Origin: an uncultured bacterium
GTDB lineage: Bacteria; Hydrogenedentota; Hydrogenedentia; Hydrogenedentales; CAITNO01
Assembly (NCBI GenBank): GCA_937923585.1
Contig: CALDSM010000325.1
Location: 1-21,816 of the forward strand
Direction: 5' to 3'
Length of the DNA: 21,816 nt
Shown here: positions 1 to 8,660 of the stretch, in pieces
Layout of the letters: each line of letters opens with the position of its first letter
Numbering within the stretch: position 1 is the first letter of the stretch
Made by a program: the position numbers and the translations under genes
Notes under the pieces: model-generated
Told to the model about the DNA's origin: nothing
Databases searched by the model: none
What the model saw: only the letters and a program-made list of their open reading frames with translations

Positions 1-36
1 GTTGAGCACCGCCGGGTCTCACTCCTGCGTCTCGTG

Positions 37-1878
37 TTAGGACACGGTGCGGATGCCGCTGCCGTCCGGGTTCATCAGCGCAAGCGTGTACACCTCGCAG
101 CCCGGCGTGCCGCAGCGGTGCCATCCGCCGCGCCGCGTCGAGACGAGAATGATCTCCCCGTTGGGCAGTTCCTTGGGCGCGAAATCGTCAAAGGCGCCGT
201 CGGTCAGCTGCCGGACGCCGGTGCCGTCGGCGGCCATGTCGTACAGGTGGTAATAGTGGCCCGGCTGGCCCTTGAACGTTTCCTGCGGCGGCGCATCCAC
301 CGCGCAGAACGCCACCAACACGCGGGTGCCGTCGTGGGTGACCTCAGGCTGCATGAAACTGCCCTGCGGGAACGCGTCGTCCGCCAGCGGCCGCACCTGC
401 ATGGTCTCGCCGGGACGGTCAAGCACGAAGACGCCGCCGCCGGGCCGCGCGTAGCGGCCGTAGCACTGCGTCAACTGGTGGCTGAACACGCCCGGCGCCT
501 GCTTCACAAACAGCAGCGGCCCGGTTTGAAAGAGGGGATTGGCAAAGGCCAGGCCGCGCCGCGCCTCATGCACCTTTCGCCACAGGTCTTCCCAGCGCGC
601 ATCCTCGGGGTCCGTTTGTGCGGCGTGCAGTGCGTCAAGGCCCCTGCGCAACGCCGCCCATGCATTCACCGCGCCGTCCAGTGCGACACCCGCGCCCTGC
701 AAATCCACGATGAGCGCGTCGCCGCGCTCCAGCGTCTTCTGCGCGGCGGTCTCATAGGTGTTCCGCGTCTCGCCCGCTCCGATGCCGTCCTGCATGCGCC
801 AGTCCCAAATTACCAACTCCTGTTCCAGCACGGGATGCAGCGTCACGTCGCGCGGGGTGGGCGGCGGACCCTGGAGCGCGGGAGCGGGCAGCAGATTGAT
901 GTCGAGTGTGAGGTTGCCTGCATGGTATTGGACACGGCTCCATCGAACAGCACCGTCGCTGTTGATCGCGCTCGTCCCAAGCGTCACCGTGTCCGAAGTC
1001 TGCTTTCCGTCGCCGCTGATGGCCAACTGCGCGATGCCACCGGAAAGCCGGGCGTGTTTCGTTTCGCCCGAGGCCAGTCTGATGGACACGTCGCCGTCCG
1101 CGCCGCCTGCAAGCTCCGCCTCCGCCGTAACGGTGAACGGACCGGCCAGCTCAGTGATATTGAAGGTGATTCGAACGTCTTCCTGGAGCGTCGCCGCAAC
1201 GGTGCATGCGCCCAGGGGGCGGGAGAAGGCCGCCTGCGCCCCGTTGCTGTGTCCGACGAGGGCGTAACTCCCCTCCATGGCGGGTTCGCCGTCCGCGGGC
1301 GTGCCGCCGAAGAGGAAGACCGGCGCGGCAATCTCGGGAACCTTCGGGTCCCGCGTCAGACGCGCCTCGGCCCAGTTTGCCATATCGCAGGCGAGTCCGT
1401 CGCCGCCATCCGTGGCGACCAGCTTCATTTCGCGCGCGTTCGCCAGTGCCACCTCCACCGGCTTGGCGGTGTCGCTGTCGGTCATCTGGCCGCTGTCAAA
1501 ACGCTTTTCCCCGTCCACCCACACCTGAAAGACGACGCTGCCCCGTCCGCCGCCCTGCGATTGCACGCCCACTTCGGCCTGAAACAGCGTGTACTTGCCG
1601 TTGAGCGGGACGACGATCTCGCCGGGCGCGTGGTGTCCGAGACCCTGCCTGTACTCCCTGTCCCCAATACGCAGCGCATGGGCCGGTGCGCCGCCGGGCG
1701 CATAGGCCGCCGTGTTCACACCCAGCGCGCCCCAACCCTGTTTCACATTCAGCGCCCCGACCATTTCACCCAGGCCGCGCGTCGTTTGGCCGAGGGCGGA
1801 GACGGCGAAAAAGAACGACAGCGCCGCAAGGGCAACCACTGAATGAAGATGACGACCACTGGTCCGTGTTTTGCGCAT
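37..1878 (-). CDS. Secreted NPCBM protein with hydrazine-synthase-alpha-like beta-propeller start; 3' part interrupted
   Basis: The preferred start is ATG 1878 (MRKTRTSG), which has a GGA about 7 nt upstream; ATG 1890, four codons earlier, has no visible ribosome site. The basic N-terminus is followed by a hydrophobic stretch ending SALGQ, a Sec signal peptide. Residues about 30-160 look like an NPCBM/NEW2 carbohydrate-binding domain (RQGLGHHAPGEIVVPL, then an acidic W-rich end at DMANWAEARLTRD). The C-terminal 170 residues (LTQCYGRYARPGGG, GHYYHLYDMAADG, RRGGWHRCGTPGCEVYTL) resemble the propeller of hydrazine synthase alpha-like proteins, which are usually considerably longer. The frame stops at TAA 37-39 inside a conserved motif, but the same frame continues recognisably to base 1 with a second stop (TGA 22-24). 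The gene is therefore either broken or mis-sequenced, and it extends beyond the window. Exact function is unknown; export and glycan binding are inferred. Confidence 0.75.
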   Translation of the reverse strand: MRKTRTSGRHLHSVVALAALSFFFAVSALGQTTRGLGEMVGALNVKQGWGALGVNTAAYAPGGAPAHALRIGDREYRQGLGHHAPGEIVVPLNGKYTLFQAEVGVQSQGGGRGSVVFQVWVDGEKRFDSGQMTDSDTAKPVEVALANAREMKLVATDGGDGLACDMANWAEARLTRDPKVPEIAAPVFLFGGTPADGEPAMEGSYALVGHSNGAQAAFSRPLGACTVAATLQEDVRITFNITELAGPFTVTAEAELAGGADGDVSIRLASGETKHARLSGGIAQLAISGDGKQTSDTVTLGTSAINSDGAVRWSRVQYHAGNLTLDINLLPAPALQGPPPTPRDVTLHPVLEQELVIWDWRMQDGIGAGETRNTYETAAQKTLERGDALIVDLQGAGVALDGAVNAWAALRRGLDALHAAQTDPEDARWEDLWRKVHEARRGLAFANPLFQTGPLLFVKQAPGVFSHQLTQCYGRYARPGGGVFVLDRPGETMQVRPLADDAFPQGSFMQPEVTHDGTRVLVAFCAVDAPPQETFKGQPGHYYHLYDMAADGTGVRQLTDGAFDDFAPKELPNGEIILVSTRRGGWHRCGTPGCEVYTLALMNPDGSGIRTVS

Positions 1879-1907
1879 GGGGTAATCCATAAATCAGTAG
1901 GCTGTTT

Positions 1908-1940
1908 GGAGCGGCACGCAACCACTGCGGGGACCGCTCC
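1908..1940 (-). other. Inverted repeat at the predicted 5' end of the NPCBM-gene mRNA
   Basis: GGAGCGG (1908-1914) and CCGCTCC (1934-1940) form a perfect 7-bp dyad with a 19-nt loop. It lies just downstream of the predicted -10 box, so the mRNA would begin with a hairpin. It could protect the 5' end or act as an operator; its role is unknown. Confidence 0.4.
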
Positions 1941-1945
1941 CCCTT

Positions 1946-1974
1946 ATCTTAGGCGTTGCTGGTGTTCCGGTCAA
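1946..1974 (-). promoter_or_regulatory. Predicted sigma70-type promoter of the NPCBM gene
   Basis: On the minus strand TTGACC (-35, 1974-1969) and TAAGAT (-10, 1951-1946) are separated by exactly 17 nt. The predicted start is near 1939, leaving a leader of about 60 nt before ATG 1878. The match is 5/6 at -35 and 4/6 at -10. Confidence 0.5.
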
Positions 1975-2091
1975 TGCCGGAGACAGGATGCCGTTCCCCA
2001 AGCACTCCGCCTGCGCTGTAAGAATCCCCTCCCGAACACGGTCGCCCGCACTCTGTTCACGGCGTTTGTCTGTCCGACAACAACACTCGGT

Positions 2092-2120
2092 TTGATTCGA
2101 TCCGCGCATTTTGATACAAT
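2092..2120 (+). promoter_or_regulatory. Predicted sigma70-type promoter of tRNA-Glu
   Basis: TTGATT (2092-2097) and TACAAT (2115-2120) are separated by 17 nt. The predicted start near 2127 lies about 50 nt before the mature tRNA. It is divergent from the NPCBM-gene promoter in the same intergenic region, which otherwise holds nothing I recognise between 1975 and 2091. Confidence 0.55.
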
Positions 2121-2179
2121 GCACCCACTATGAGCCGTGCGGCCCAATCTCCCCGAGACCGTTGCATGGATTATTCCGC

Positions 2180-2257
<78 letters not shown>

Positions 2258-2271
2258 TTTTTGGCATGAAT

Positions 2272-2303
2272 AAAGTACTCCTGTAACATCGGGAGTACTT
2301 TTT
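2272..2303 (+). terminator. Rho-independent terminator after tRNA-Glu
   Basis: AAAGTACTCC (2272-2281) and GGAGTACTTT (2292-2301) form a perfect 10-bp stem with a 10-nt loop, followed by a short T run to 2303. Because the stem is A-rich at its base, it may also stop the minus-strand hydrolase operon arriving from 2591, though its T run on that strand is weak. Confidence 0.7.
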
Positions 2304-2590
2304 CCGTTTTCAGCGGTATCCAGCAGGGCCATTACCCCGGCAGTCTGGCCTGTGAAACGCTTGGTGTGGAGGAGCAACAGAACGTGTTTGCCATGACTTG
2401 GGATGTTCGGTGGTTCCGATTCACCAGGGGTTGTGGGCAATTTTGTTTTCCTGCCGCGGATTATTGAAAACCGCCGGAAGCAAGTTTGATGATTGTGGTC
2501 GGCAAGGGGGGCCGCGCGGGATATGCGGGCAGCACGGGCGTGTCGCAGGCTGTCGCGGGGAGCTTTGGCGGGGGGATCTCGTGTTTGCGC
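2304..2590. other. Non-coding stretch between the tRNA terminator and the hydrolase operon end
   Basis: I see no convincing gene, RNA or repeat here. It is the convergent region between the tRNA unit and the last gene of the minus-strand hydrolase cluster. I found no second copy of the tRNA 3' end that would mark an integration site. Confidence 0.5.
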
Positions 2591-4885
2591 TTAAAGCCCG
2601 AGACGCTGTGCCAGTGCAGGCAGGAACACGCCCAACTCATGGTCCAGCAAATCGAGCTTTTCGTGCAAGAGGTCCGGTGCGGGTTCCAGTGGGGCCCCGT
2701 CTCTTGTGTTGTGGGGGTCAAGCCGCGAATCCTGCGCCACAATGGACAGGGCTGCTTCGGCATTTTCGCGTTCATTTTTCAGCACGGCGCGCCACCGGTC
2801 GTAATTGACGCGCGCTTTGGCAATGTCTTCGGGGGGGAGGGGAGGAGCGTTTGAAAGGCCCAGCAGGTTGTCACGCAATTGGCAGGATTCGTAGAAATTC
2901 GCGTGTGTTCGGGCTGTATGATAGAACCACCGCACGGGGAACTCTTCGGCATGAAACACGGCGAGGCAGCGGGGTGCCACATCGGGGGTCGCCGCCTGAA
3001 TTTCATCGACAGCCTTTTGCAGCGCTTCTTCCATGTTTCGATAATGACGGCCCACGACTTCCGCTTTGCCCCGCGCCTCGGTGAGCACGTGCGAACCGAA
3101 TTCACTTTTGGCTTTGTAACACGGGGGCAGTTCGGCCTTGGGGTCGGCGCACATGGGGTGCGTGGGTCCCATGTAATAGGGCCCCATGAAATAGGGGGGC
3201 AGGTCGGGTGACCAGGGAATTGCGTCTGACACATGTTGCCATGCGCGGCGCAGATGCACGGCCGCCTGTTCGGAACCGGTGATGCGTTTCGCCAGCATCG
3301 TCAAGACCGTCTCACGATCCGGGACCGGGTTCCACCATGCATGTTTGCACACTTCCGCGCTGGTAGTGCCCTGGTTGGGCCGGAACCAGGCGATCACCCA
3401 TGCCCCGTCGGCGCCGGAGGCGGCCAGCGCATCGGCGCGGTCATACCAGCGGTCGACACAGGGAATATAGGGCAGGCCGGGGGCTTCAAAGGCCAGTTCG
3501 GGTTCGCTCTTGAGATAGACTTCGATGCCTGCGGTCTTGCAGGCCGCAATCTGCCTCCTGGCCCGATCCGTCGGGCCGATTAGGTCAATGCTGTAGTCCC
3601 AAATGGGCTTCTTTATACCGTCGTCTTTCAGCAGCGTTTCGTCTTTTTCAATTTCCGTCAGGAGCGCGGTGCCCGGTTTCAGTTTTTGGATGAATGCCAG
3701 CTGGTCATCATCGGCGGACCAGAAATACTTTGCCGAGTAGGGCCATGCCACCACGACCGCCTCCGGGTTTGCCTCCCGCGCGGCCTGTGCGAGGCCGTTG
3801 CACAGGCTGGCCACGACGGTCTCGGCGCCGAGCCTTTCACAGCGGGCGCAGTTGGTGTGCCCCTTCTCGGCCTTTGCCGGGCGCATGAAACAGTGCTGAA
3901 ACTCCTCGCCGCCGATGATGATCAGGGCGCCGTCCAAGGGAACAGCCTCAAAGATGCCCTTGACCGATTCGGCCAGATAGCGCTGCATCAGCGGATCTTC
4001 CGTGCAGAGAAGGAACCCCTCCGGGGGACGGTCCATATGCTTGTACGCCTCCGCACCGCGCAATCCCGGATGGTTGGCGAAGATGGGCGCGTTGGCGGGA
4101 TAGAAATCCCACATGGAAAACGTCACAAAGGTCTTGAGTCCATGGCGGCGGGCTTCCCCGGCCTTTTCGGCAAGGGTGCGCACCAGTTCCGGAGTGTGCA
4201 GGTCCTCGAGTTCCGGTATGGCTTTGCTGTCCGACAGCGCATGGAGTTCCGTGGTTGAGAACTTGTCGGTGGGACTGATGATGACCCCGTTGTATCCCAT
4301 GAACACCAGGTCCCGGTATGACCCCATGCGTGGAACCGTGCCAATTCTGAGACCCATGCGCGGGGTCGACACCTCTTCGCCCATCTTGAGGATGGGCGCG
4401 GCACGGAAGCCCATTTGGTCCACAAGCCGCACCACGCCGTCGCGCAGCCCGGTCGGGTCATGGCCCCTTACCGCAACGCTGTCTTTTCCGACCTGAATGG
4501 TGAAGGAGCCGGGAGCAGAGGCCGTGCCGCCGCCATGATCCACAAGGAGGATTACCCGAGCATCTCCGGCGCCAGCCTCCTTCTGCTCCCGCACGGGCAA
4601 GTCAAGTCCCATGCTTTTCCGGAGAAATGCCGCCAGGTCTGCGGCCATGACACCGACCAGCGGGTCGGCGTCCTTGTCCGGCACAATGGACCAGTCCGCC
4701 CCGACGACCATTTCGCCGGCGGTCTCCACTGTGCCCAGGTTTCTTGAGAACCGTGCAAAATAGTCCCGTGACAGGAAGGAGAAGGGGTTCTCGCGGTAAA
4801 CGGCGTCCAGCCGGTTCGCAACTTCGGCGTTTGCACCGAGCAGTGCGCACATTCCCGCCGCAATCGCAAGGCACAGACAACCCAT
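2591..4885 (-). CDS. Secreted GH20/DUF4838-like TIM-barrel glycoside hydrolase
   Basis: The 764-residue protein begins at ATG 4885, with AGGAG about 9 nt upstream. Residues 1-20 (ending LLGANA) form a Sec signal peptide. Residues about 50-165 resemble the N-terminal alpha/beta domain found in GH20 hexosaminidases and alpha-glucuronidases (FTIQVGKDSVAVRGHDPTG, then GVVRLVDQMGF). The barrel follows from about 175. The strand-end motif IIIGGEEF (E327, E328) is the best candidate for catalytic or substrate-binding acids, and C346-x-x-C349 may hold a metal. The C-terminal 250 residues look helical. A hexosaminidase-type or uronidase-type activity on an exported glycan is inferred; the substrate is unknown. 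It is the last gene of the minus-strand hydrolase cluster, 65 nt after the preceding gene, and that gap contains the palindrome CGGCCCAAGGGCCG (4903-4916). Confidence 0.72.
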   Translation of the reverse strand: MGCLCLAIAAGMCALLGANAEVANRLDAVYRENPFSFLSRDYFARFSRNLGTVETAGEMVVGADWSIVPDKDADPLVGVMAADLAAFLRKSMGLDLPVREQKEAGAGDARVILLVDHGGGTASAPGSFTIQVGKDSVAVRGHDPTGLRDGVVRLVDQMGFRAAPILKMGEEVSTPRMGLRIGTVPRMGSYRDLVFMGYNGVIISPTDKFSTTELHALSDSKAIPELEDLHTPELVRTLAEKAGEARRHGLKTFVTFSMWDFYPANAPIFANHPGLRGAEAYKHMDRPPEGFLLCTEDPLMQRYLAESVKGIFEAVPLDGALIIIGGEEFQHCFMRPAKAEKGHTNCARCERLGAETVVASLCNGLAQAAREANPEAVVVAWPYSAKYFWSADDDQLAFIQKLKPGTALLTEIEKDETLLKDDGIKKPIWDYSIDLIGPTDRARRQIAACKTAGIEVYLKSEPELAFEAPGLPYIPCVDRWYDRADALAASGADGAWVIAWFRPNQGTTSAEVCKHAWWNPVPDRETVLTMLAKRITGSEQAAVHLRRAWQHVSDAIPWSPDLPPYFMGPYYMGPTHPMCADPKAELPPCYKAKSEFGSHVLTEARGKAEVVGRHYRNMEEALQKAVDEIQAATPDVAPRCLAVFHAEEFPVRWFYHTARTHANFYESCQLRDNLLGLSNAPPLPPEDIAKARVNYDRWRAVLKNERENAEAALSIVAQDSRLDPHNTRDGAPLEPAPDLLHEKLDLLDHELGVFLPALAQRLGL

Positions 4886-4950
4886 CGCCTGTTTCTCCTA
4901 TACGGCCCAAGGGCCGAAGTTCTTGGTGTGGCATCGCGCGCCCGGAGCGG

Positions 4951-6507
4951 TCAGGTCTTCTGCTTTTCCTTTGCACGCTGTTCTTCCCATTGCTGGGTGC
5001 TTACGGCGGTGCGGACCATCATCAGCGTGTTGAGCATGGCGGTCTGCAGCCGGTCCATCTTGTCCTGCGCCCCGAACTGGTTACCGATGGCGCAGGCGTC
5101 CTTGAGAACCGCCTCCAGTCCCGCGTTGTAGGCTTTGCGCCCCTCGAGGCTGAGCTGCGGTTCCAACAGGTAGTCGGGGGTGCCATAGAGCCCCGTAATC
5201 GGCCTTGACAGGTGGAGTTCGCCCGGTCCGGGAAACAGCTTCAGGTCCTTCAGATAGACGTGTTTCTCATCCCACTCCATGCTGTTGAAATAGGCGTCCT
5301 CGGCGCCGCGCACGATGCCCACGAGTTTGTCCAGCGCGGCCGGTGACTTGGGCTTGTAGAGCCGTTCCAGCACGGCGGCGAGGTTTTCCTCCACGCTCTT
5401 GCCCGGGTTGCACATGAACTGACCGCCGAAAGCGATGTTGATTTCCACGCCGGGATTGTTGGGCGGCCCCTGGTAGTACATGACACCGCGGCCGCCGTCG
5501 GCCCACAATTCTTTCATGTGCGCGCCGGTCTGCCTGGGATAGGGCAGGAAGTACTGCAGGCGATCCCAAGTGTAGGTGGGATAGACCCACAAGCCGCCCG
5601 AGGTTCCGAACCGGCATTTCAGACGTTCGATGAAGGGTTTGCGTTCGGGCGGGCGCACATAGCAGCCGTGGTGGCCCTGGTCGAAGATGCAGTCCACACT
5701 CTTGCTCAATTCGACCAGCGAATCCCGGTCATGTTCGTTGAACCCGGTGTTCCAGTCTGCCCAGCTTATCGTGGTCACGAGGATGTAGGCATTGGGCATC
5801 TTTTCCCGGATGTATCTGGCCGTACGCGCCGAAATTTCGCAAAAATAGTCGGGATTCGCCGGCCACTTGGCCATGCATTCGGGACAGGTGCAGCGTCCGA
5901 GATCGGCCGCCTCCAGGTGGAACCCGTCAATCTCCCATTTCATCATGAAATCAACGAGTTTCTTCTGCCATTCCCACGATTCCTCGCGGGACCCGCACAT
6001 GACGTGCTCGTTGGGGTACTGTTGGTCCTTCCCGGCCACCCCGGGGTGCTTCTTAATAATCTCGTCGAATCCCCAACTGTAGACCCCCATGCCGCAGATG
6101 ATCTTGATGCCGCGTTGGTGTGCCGCCGCAATGAGTGTACGCACGCGTGCGGCGCGTTCCGGGGTCGCGGCACTCTCGAAATCCTCGGGCCAGCCGTAGG
6201 TGGCGAACAGGCCGAAGATGTCGTAGATGTTGTATCCGAACGCCTGGTTCAGGTCGAACACGCGCAGTATGCTCTCCACCGTAACGTCGTCGAACGCGTC
6301 AGGGGGCCATCCTGAGAAGGGAAGTGGCTTCATCCGCGTGTCGTTCATCCACGGACCAAACGCAATCCGGTCCACGAAAGCATCTTTTTCCACGGCGACG
6401 GGCGCGGTATCCTGGGCCTGGGCCGAGCGGGCCAGCAACATGCCCCCTGCCGCCGCGCCGACCACTGAACCGGCCCGAATGAAATCTCTCCTGTTCATCG
6501 CATCCAT
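4951..6507 (-). CDS. Tat-exported TIM-barrel glycoside hydrolase-like protein with CxCxxC motif
   Basis: I chose ATG 6507 (MDAMNRRDF), which has AGGGAG 6 nt upstream. The frame stays open to 6549 without a better site. The 518-residue protein starts with a twin-arginine signal (NRRDFIRAG, hydrophobic alanine/glycine-rich stretch, ARSAQAQ), so it is exported folded. The body is a beta/alpha barrel. The strand-end motif DGFHLEAADLGR places E199 as a candidate catalytic acid, followed at once by C206-x-C208-x-x-C211, a likely metal knuckle. The sequence recalls the uncharacterised DUF4838/alpha-glucuronidase-like and fucosidase-like barrels, but I cannot name a family with certainty. The next upstream gene ends 42 nt away, so co-transcription is likely. 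Confidence 0.72.
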   Translation of the reverse strand: MDAMNRRDFIRAGSVVGAAAGGMLLARSAQAQDTAPVAVEKDAFVDRIAFGPWMNDTRMKPLPFSGWPPDAFDDVTVESILRVFDLNQAFGYNIYDIFGLFATYGWPEDFESAATPERAARVRTLIAAAHQRGIKIICGMGVYSWGFDEIIKKHPGVAGKDQQYPNEHVMCGSREESWEWQKKLVDFMMKWEIDGFHLEAADLGRCTCPECMAKWPANPDYFCEISARTARYIREKMPNAYILVTTISWADWNTGFNEHDRDSLVELSKSVDCIFDQGHHGCYVRPPERKPFIERLKCRFGTSGGLWVYPTYTWDRLQYFLPYPRQTGAHMKELWADGGRGVMYYQGPPNNPGVEINIAFGGQFMCNPGKSVEENLAAVLERLYKPKSPAALDKLVGIVRGAEDAYFNSMEWDEKHVYLKDLKLFPGPGELHLSRPITGLYGTPDYLLEPQLSLEGRKAYNAGLEAVLKDACAIGNQFGAQDKMDRLQTAMLNTLMMVRTAVSTQQWEEQRAKEKQKT

Positions 6508-6549
6508 GACGTTCTCCCTGTAGCCGTCTGACAAACGGTCGCGCTGCAA

Positions 6550-8535
6550 TCAGTTCCTGCCGGTATTGGCGGCTGCCGTGTTCAGTTCCAGAATCCAACC
6601 AATCATCCCGTTGCGCATGGTGGAAAGATCCACCCTGTCAATGTTCGTGTTTTCGATGAAGGCCTTCGCCGCACCGGCTGGATCTTCGACACCCGCCTTT
6701 TCGGCGCTCGCAATGGCCTTGCGAAGCGTGGCCAGGTAACGCAGGTCGTCGATTCCTTCCCGGTATCCTTCCCATTGTATGGTGTCAATGACGCCGTCGG
6801 CGGTGGGATAGACGAAATTGTGGTCGCGGTACGGGGGCCAGATATTGAAGTCGTTCCAGCCGAACCAGTAGTAGCTGAAGGTCATGCCCCCGTCATAGCC
6901 CGCGTAGTCCAGCAACAGCCCGAAGTTGCGGCGGTAGGTCTCGGGCTTTTCGAATCCGGATTGCGGATTGGCATAGCTCATGATCTTGTGCCCCCTGCCG
7001 TGCCATTTGTCCGCATCGGCCTTTTGGGGAATGTAGGACATGACCATAAGGTCCTGCAGGTCGCCCACGAGGTCAAAGCTGTCCCCACCCAGGGTGGTGG
7101 CCAGTCCGGCGGCAAATATCTTGCCGCCCGCCTCGTGGATCTTTTCAAGTTCCGGGCGGGATGCCCTCAGGCGTTCCCCCTGCGCCTCGTCCAGGCCATA
7201 GAAATAGACTTCCTTGTAGCCGTACTTCCTGGCCAGCGCGACCACCCTTTTTAGCCTTTCCACATCGACTGATTTTACCGTCCACCCCCCCAAGCCTTCG
7301 AAGGTGTGATAGAGGATGTCATGGTTCATGCCTACTTCCTGCCGGACCTTCAGCGCCGTCTCCAATTGTTCCAGCGGAACGCTTTCCGTGGGGTTGTCCA
7401 CGCCGTGGGCCAGCAGGTTCTTCATCTCCGCCCGGTACTGCTCCACACTGCGAAGGTCCGGACCGACCGTACCCTGCCCCGTTTCGTCCAAGGGCATGCC
7501 GATGAACCCTTTGGTGCCGAAGAAGTGCAGGTAGATGCTGGATTCAAGCGGGTTCTTTTCCAAGTCGAACGGCAACACCTCCACCTTGAGCCGCATGGTC
7601 TCCAGCAGGGCTCCGTGCGCACGAAGCTCTATGCTTCCCTCGTATTCCCCGGCCCTTGCGTCGTCGGGCACATGCACCGTAATCCAGAACTGCTTGGAGG
7701 TGCGTTTTGGGATGCTTACCGGCTGAAGCGTCTGGGCATCGCGGATGGGCAGGTTCTCCACCGAGAGATCGTCCTGCCGCCCCACGGTGTCGGGGCTCAT
7801 CACCCAAGGCTCCACAATCTTGCCGTCAGGAAAGACCACTCGCGGCAAACTGACGCACAGCCATCGCTTGGTCCCGTCAGGATACTGCAATTTCACGAAA
7901 TTGTGCCTAAACCACTTTTCCGTTCGGACCAGGTCGTCATCCTTTAGCAGCAATTCCGGCGTCAGAACGCGTTTTCCCTCGTCCACCGGCGTGTTGTCCA
8001 GGATCATGATGTCCTTTTCGCCCACCTCTTCGATGTACTTGGCCGGTTTGGAATATCCGTCGCCCCCGCCGGACTGGTACCAGCATTTCACGGTGCGGAT
8101 GTCCACACAGGCCGACGGCAGCGTGCCCGCCGGGCCCCGCAGATCGGTGGCAGTGACCTCCACAACAAGGTCGTCGGCAATCGGATAGGCCACAAATGAG
8201 GCAGGCTCATATTCGCCCCGGCAGGCACGCACTGCCATGACATCGGACGGGATGTCGGGCAGGTCCGACCAGGGGAGCACGGGGGTGTTTGTGACGGGCG
8301 GTATGGCGTAGACAAGCAGTTCCTGTCCTGCCCGTGCCACCTTTGCAAGCGTCGCGTCGGCCTTGTCCCTGGCGCTCATTCGGGACGGCTCATGCACCCC
8401 CGGCTGCTGCATGATCATCAGGATGTCCTGCCGGTCGGCATCTTTGGCATCATCCGCGGCAGGTGCCTGCAGAACGGGCACCGCACAGAGGACCATAAGG
8501 AGGGACAACGCACTGTTGAACCATACTCCTTTCAT
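6550..8535 (-). CDS. Secreted GH123/DUF4091-type glycoside hydrolase
   Basis: The start is ATG 8535 (MKGVWFNSALSLL), with AAAGGA 8 nt upstream. A Sec signal peptide follows at residues 1-27, ending VLQAPAA. Residues about 95-320 form beta-sandwich domains typical of the N-terminus of GH123 enzymes (VRACRGEYEPASFVAYP). The barrel contains EVYFYGLDEAQGE, where D449-E450 match the Asp-Glu pair used in GH123 substrate-assisted catalysis. The end (TIQWEGYREGIDDLRYL, about 585-601) is the DUF4091 signature. This suggests an N-acetylgalactosaminidase-like activity on an exported substrate; the exact sugar is not shown. An in-frame ATG at 8664 overlaps the previous stop as ATGA, but it would bury the signal peptide, so I reject it. 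The 125-nt gap to the upstream gene contains the palindrome CACCCCGGGGTG (8583-8594). Confidence 0.82.
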   Translation of the reverse strand: MKGVWFNSALSLLMVLCAVPVLQAPAADDAKDADRQDILMIMQQPGVHEPSRMSARDKADATLAKVARAGQELLVYAIPPVTNTPVLPWSDLPDIPSDVMAVRACRGEYEPASFVAYPIADDLVVEVTATDLRGPAGTLPSACVDIRTVKCWYQSGGGDGYSKPAKYIEEVGEKDIMILDNTPVDEGKRVLTPELLLKDDDLVRTEKWFRHNFVKLQYPDGTKRWLCVSLPRVVFPDGKIVEPWVMSPDTVGRQDDLSVENLPIRDAQTLQPVSIPKRTSKQFWITVHVPDDARAGEYEGSIELRAHGALLETMRLKVEVLPFDLEKNPLESSIYLHFFGTKGFIGMPLDETGQGTVGPDLRSVEQYRAEMKNLLAHGVDNPTESVPLEQLETALKVRQEVGMNHDILYHTFEGLGGWTVKSVDVERLKRVVALARKYGYKEVYFYGLDEAQGERLRASRPELEKIHEAGGKIFAAGLATTLGGDSFDLVGDLQDLMVMSYIPQKADADKWHGRGHKIMSYANPQSGFEKPETYRRNFGLLLDYAGYDGGMTFSYYWFGWNDFNIWPPYRDHNFVYPTADGVIDTIQWEGYREGIDDLRYLATLRKAIASAEKAGVEDPAGAAKAFIENTNIDRVDLSTMRNGMIGWILELNTAAANTGRN

Positions 8536-8660
8536 ATGGGCAATCCTTTCCTGGGTGCTGTCCCATGGGTATTCTGACTCCACACCCCGGGGTGCAGGCG
8601 CCCGGCAACAGGGACATCTCTCAATTTGAACACGAATTGCAGAGCGTGCATGATTCATGT

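Noticed and set aside
34..1842. 602-residue plus-strand open frame opposite the NPCBM gene.
   Set aside because: It is arginine- and alanine-rich with no domain, a shadow of GC-rich coding on the other strand, where signal peptide and NPCBM motifs are clear.
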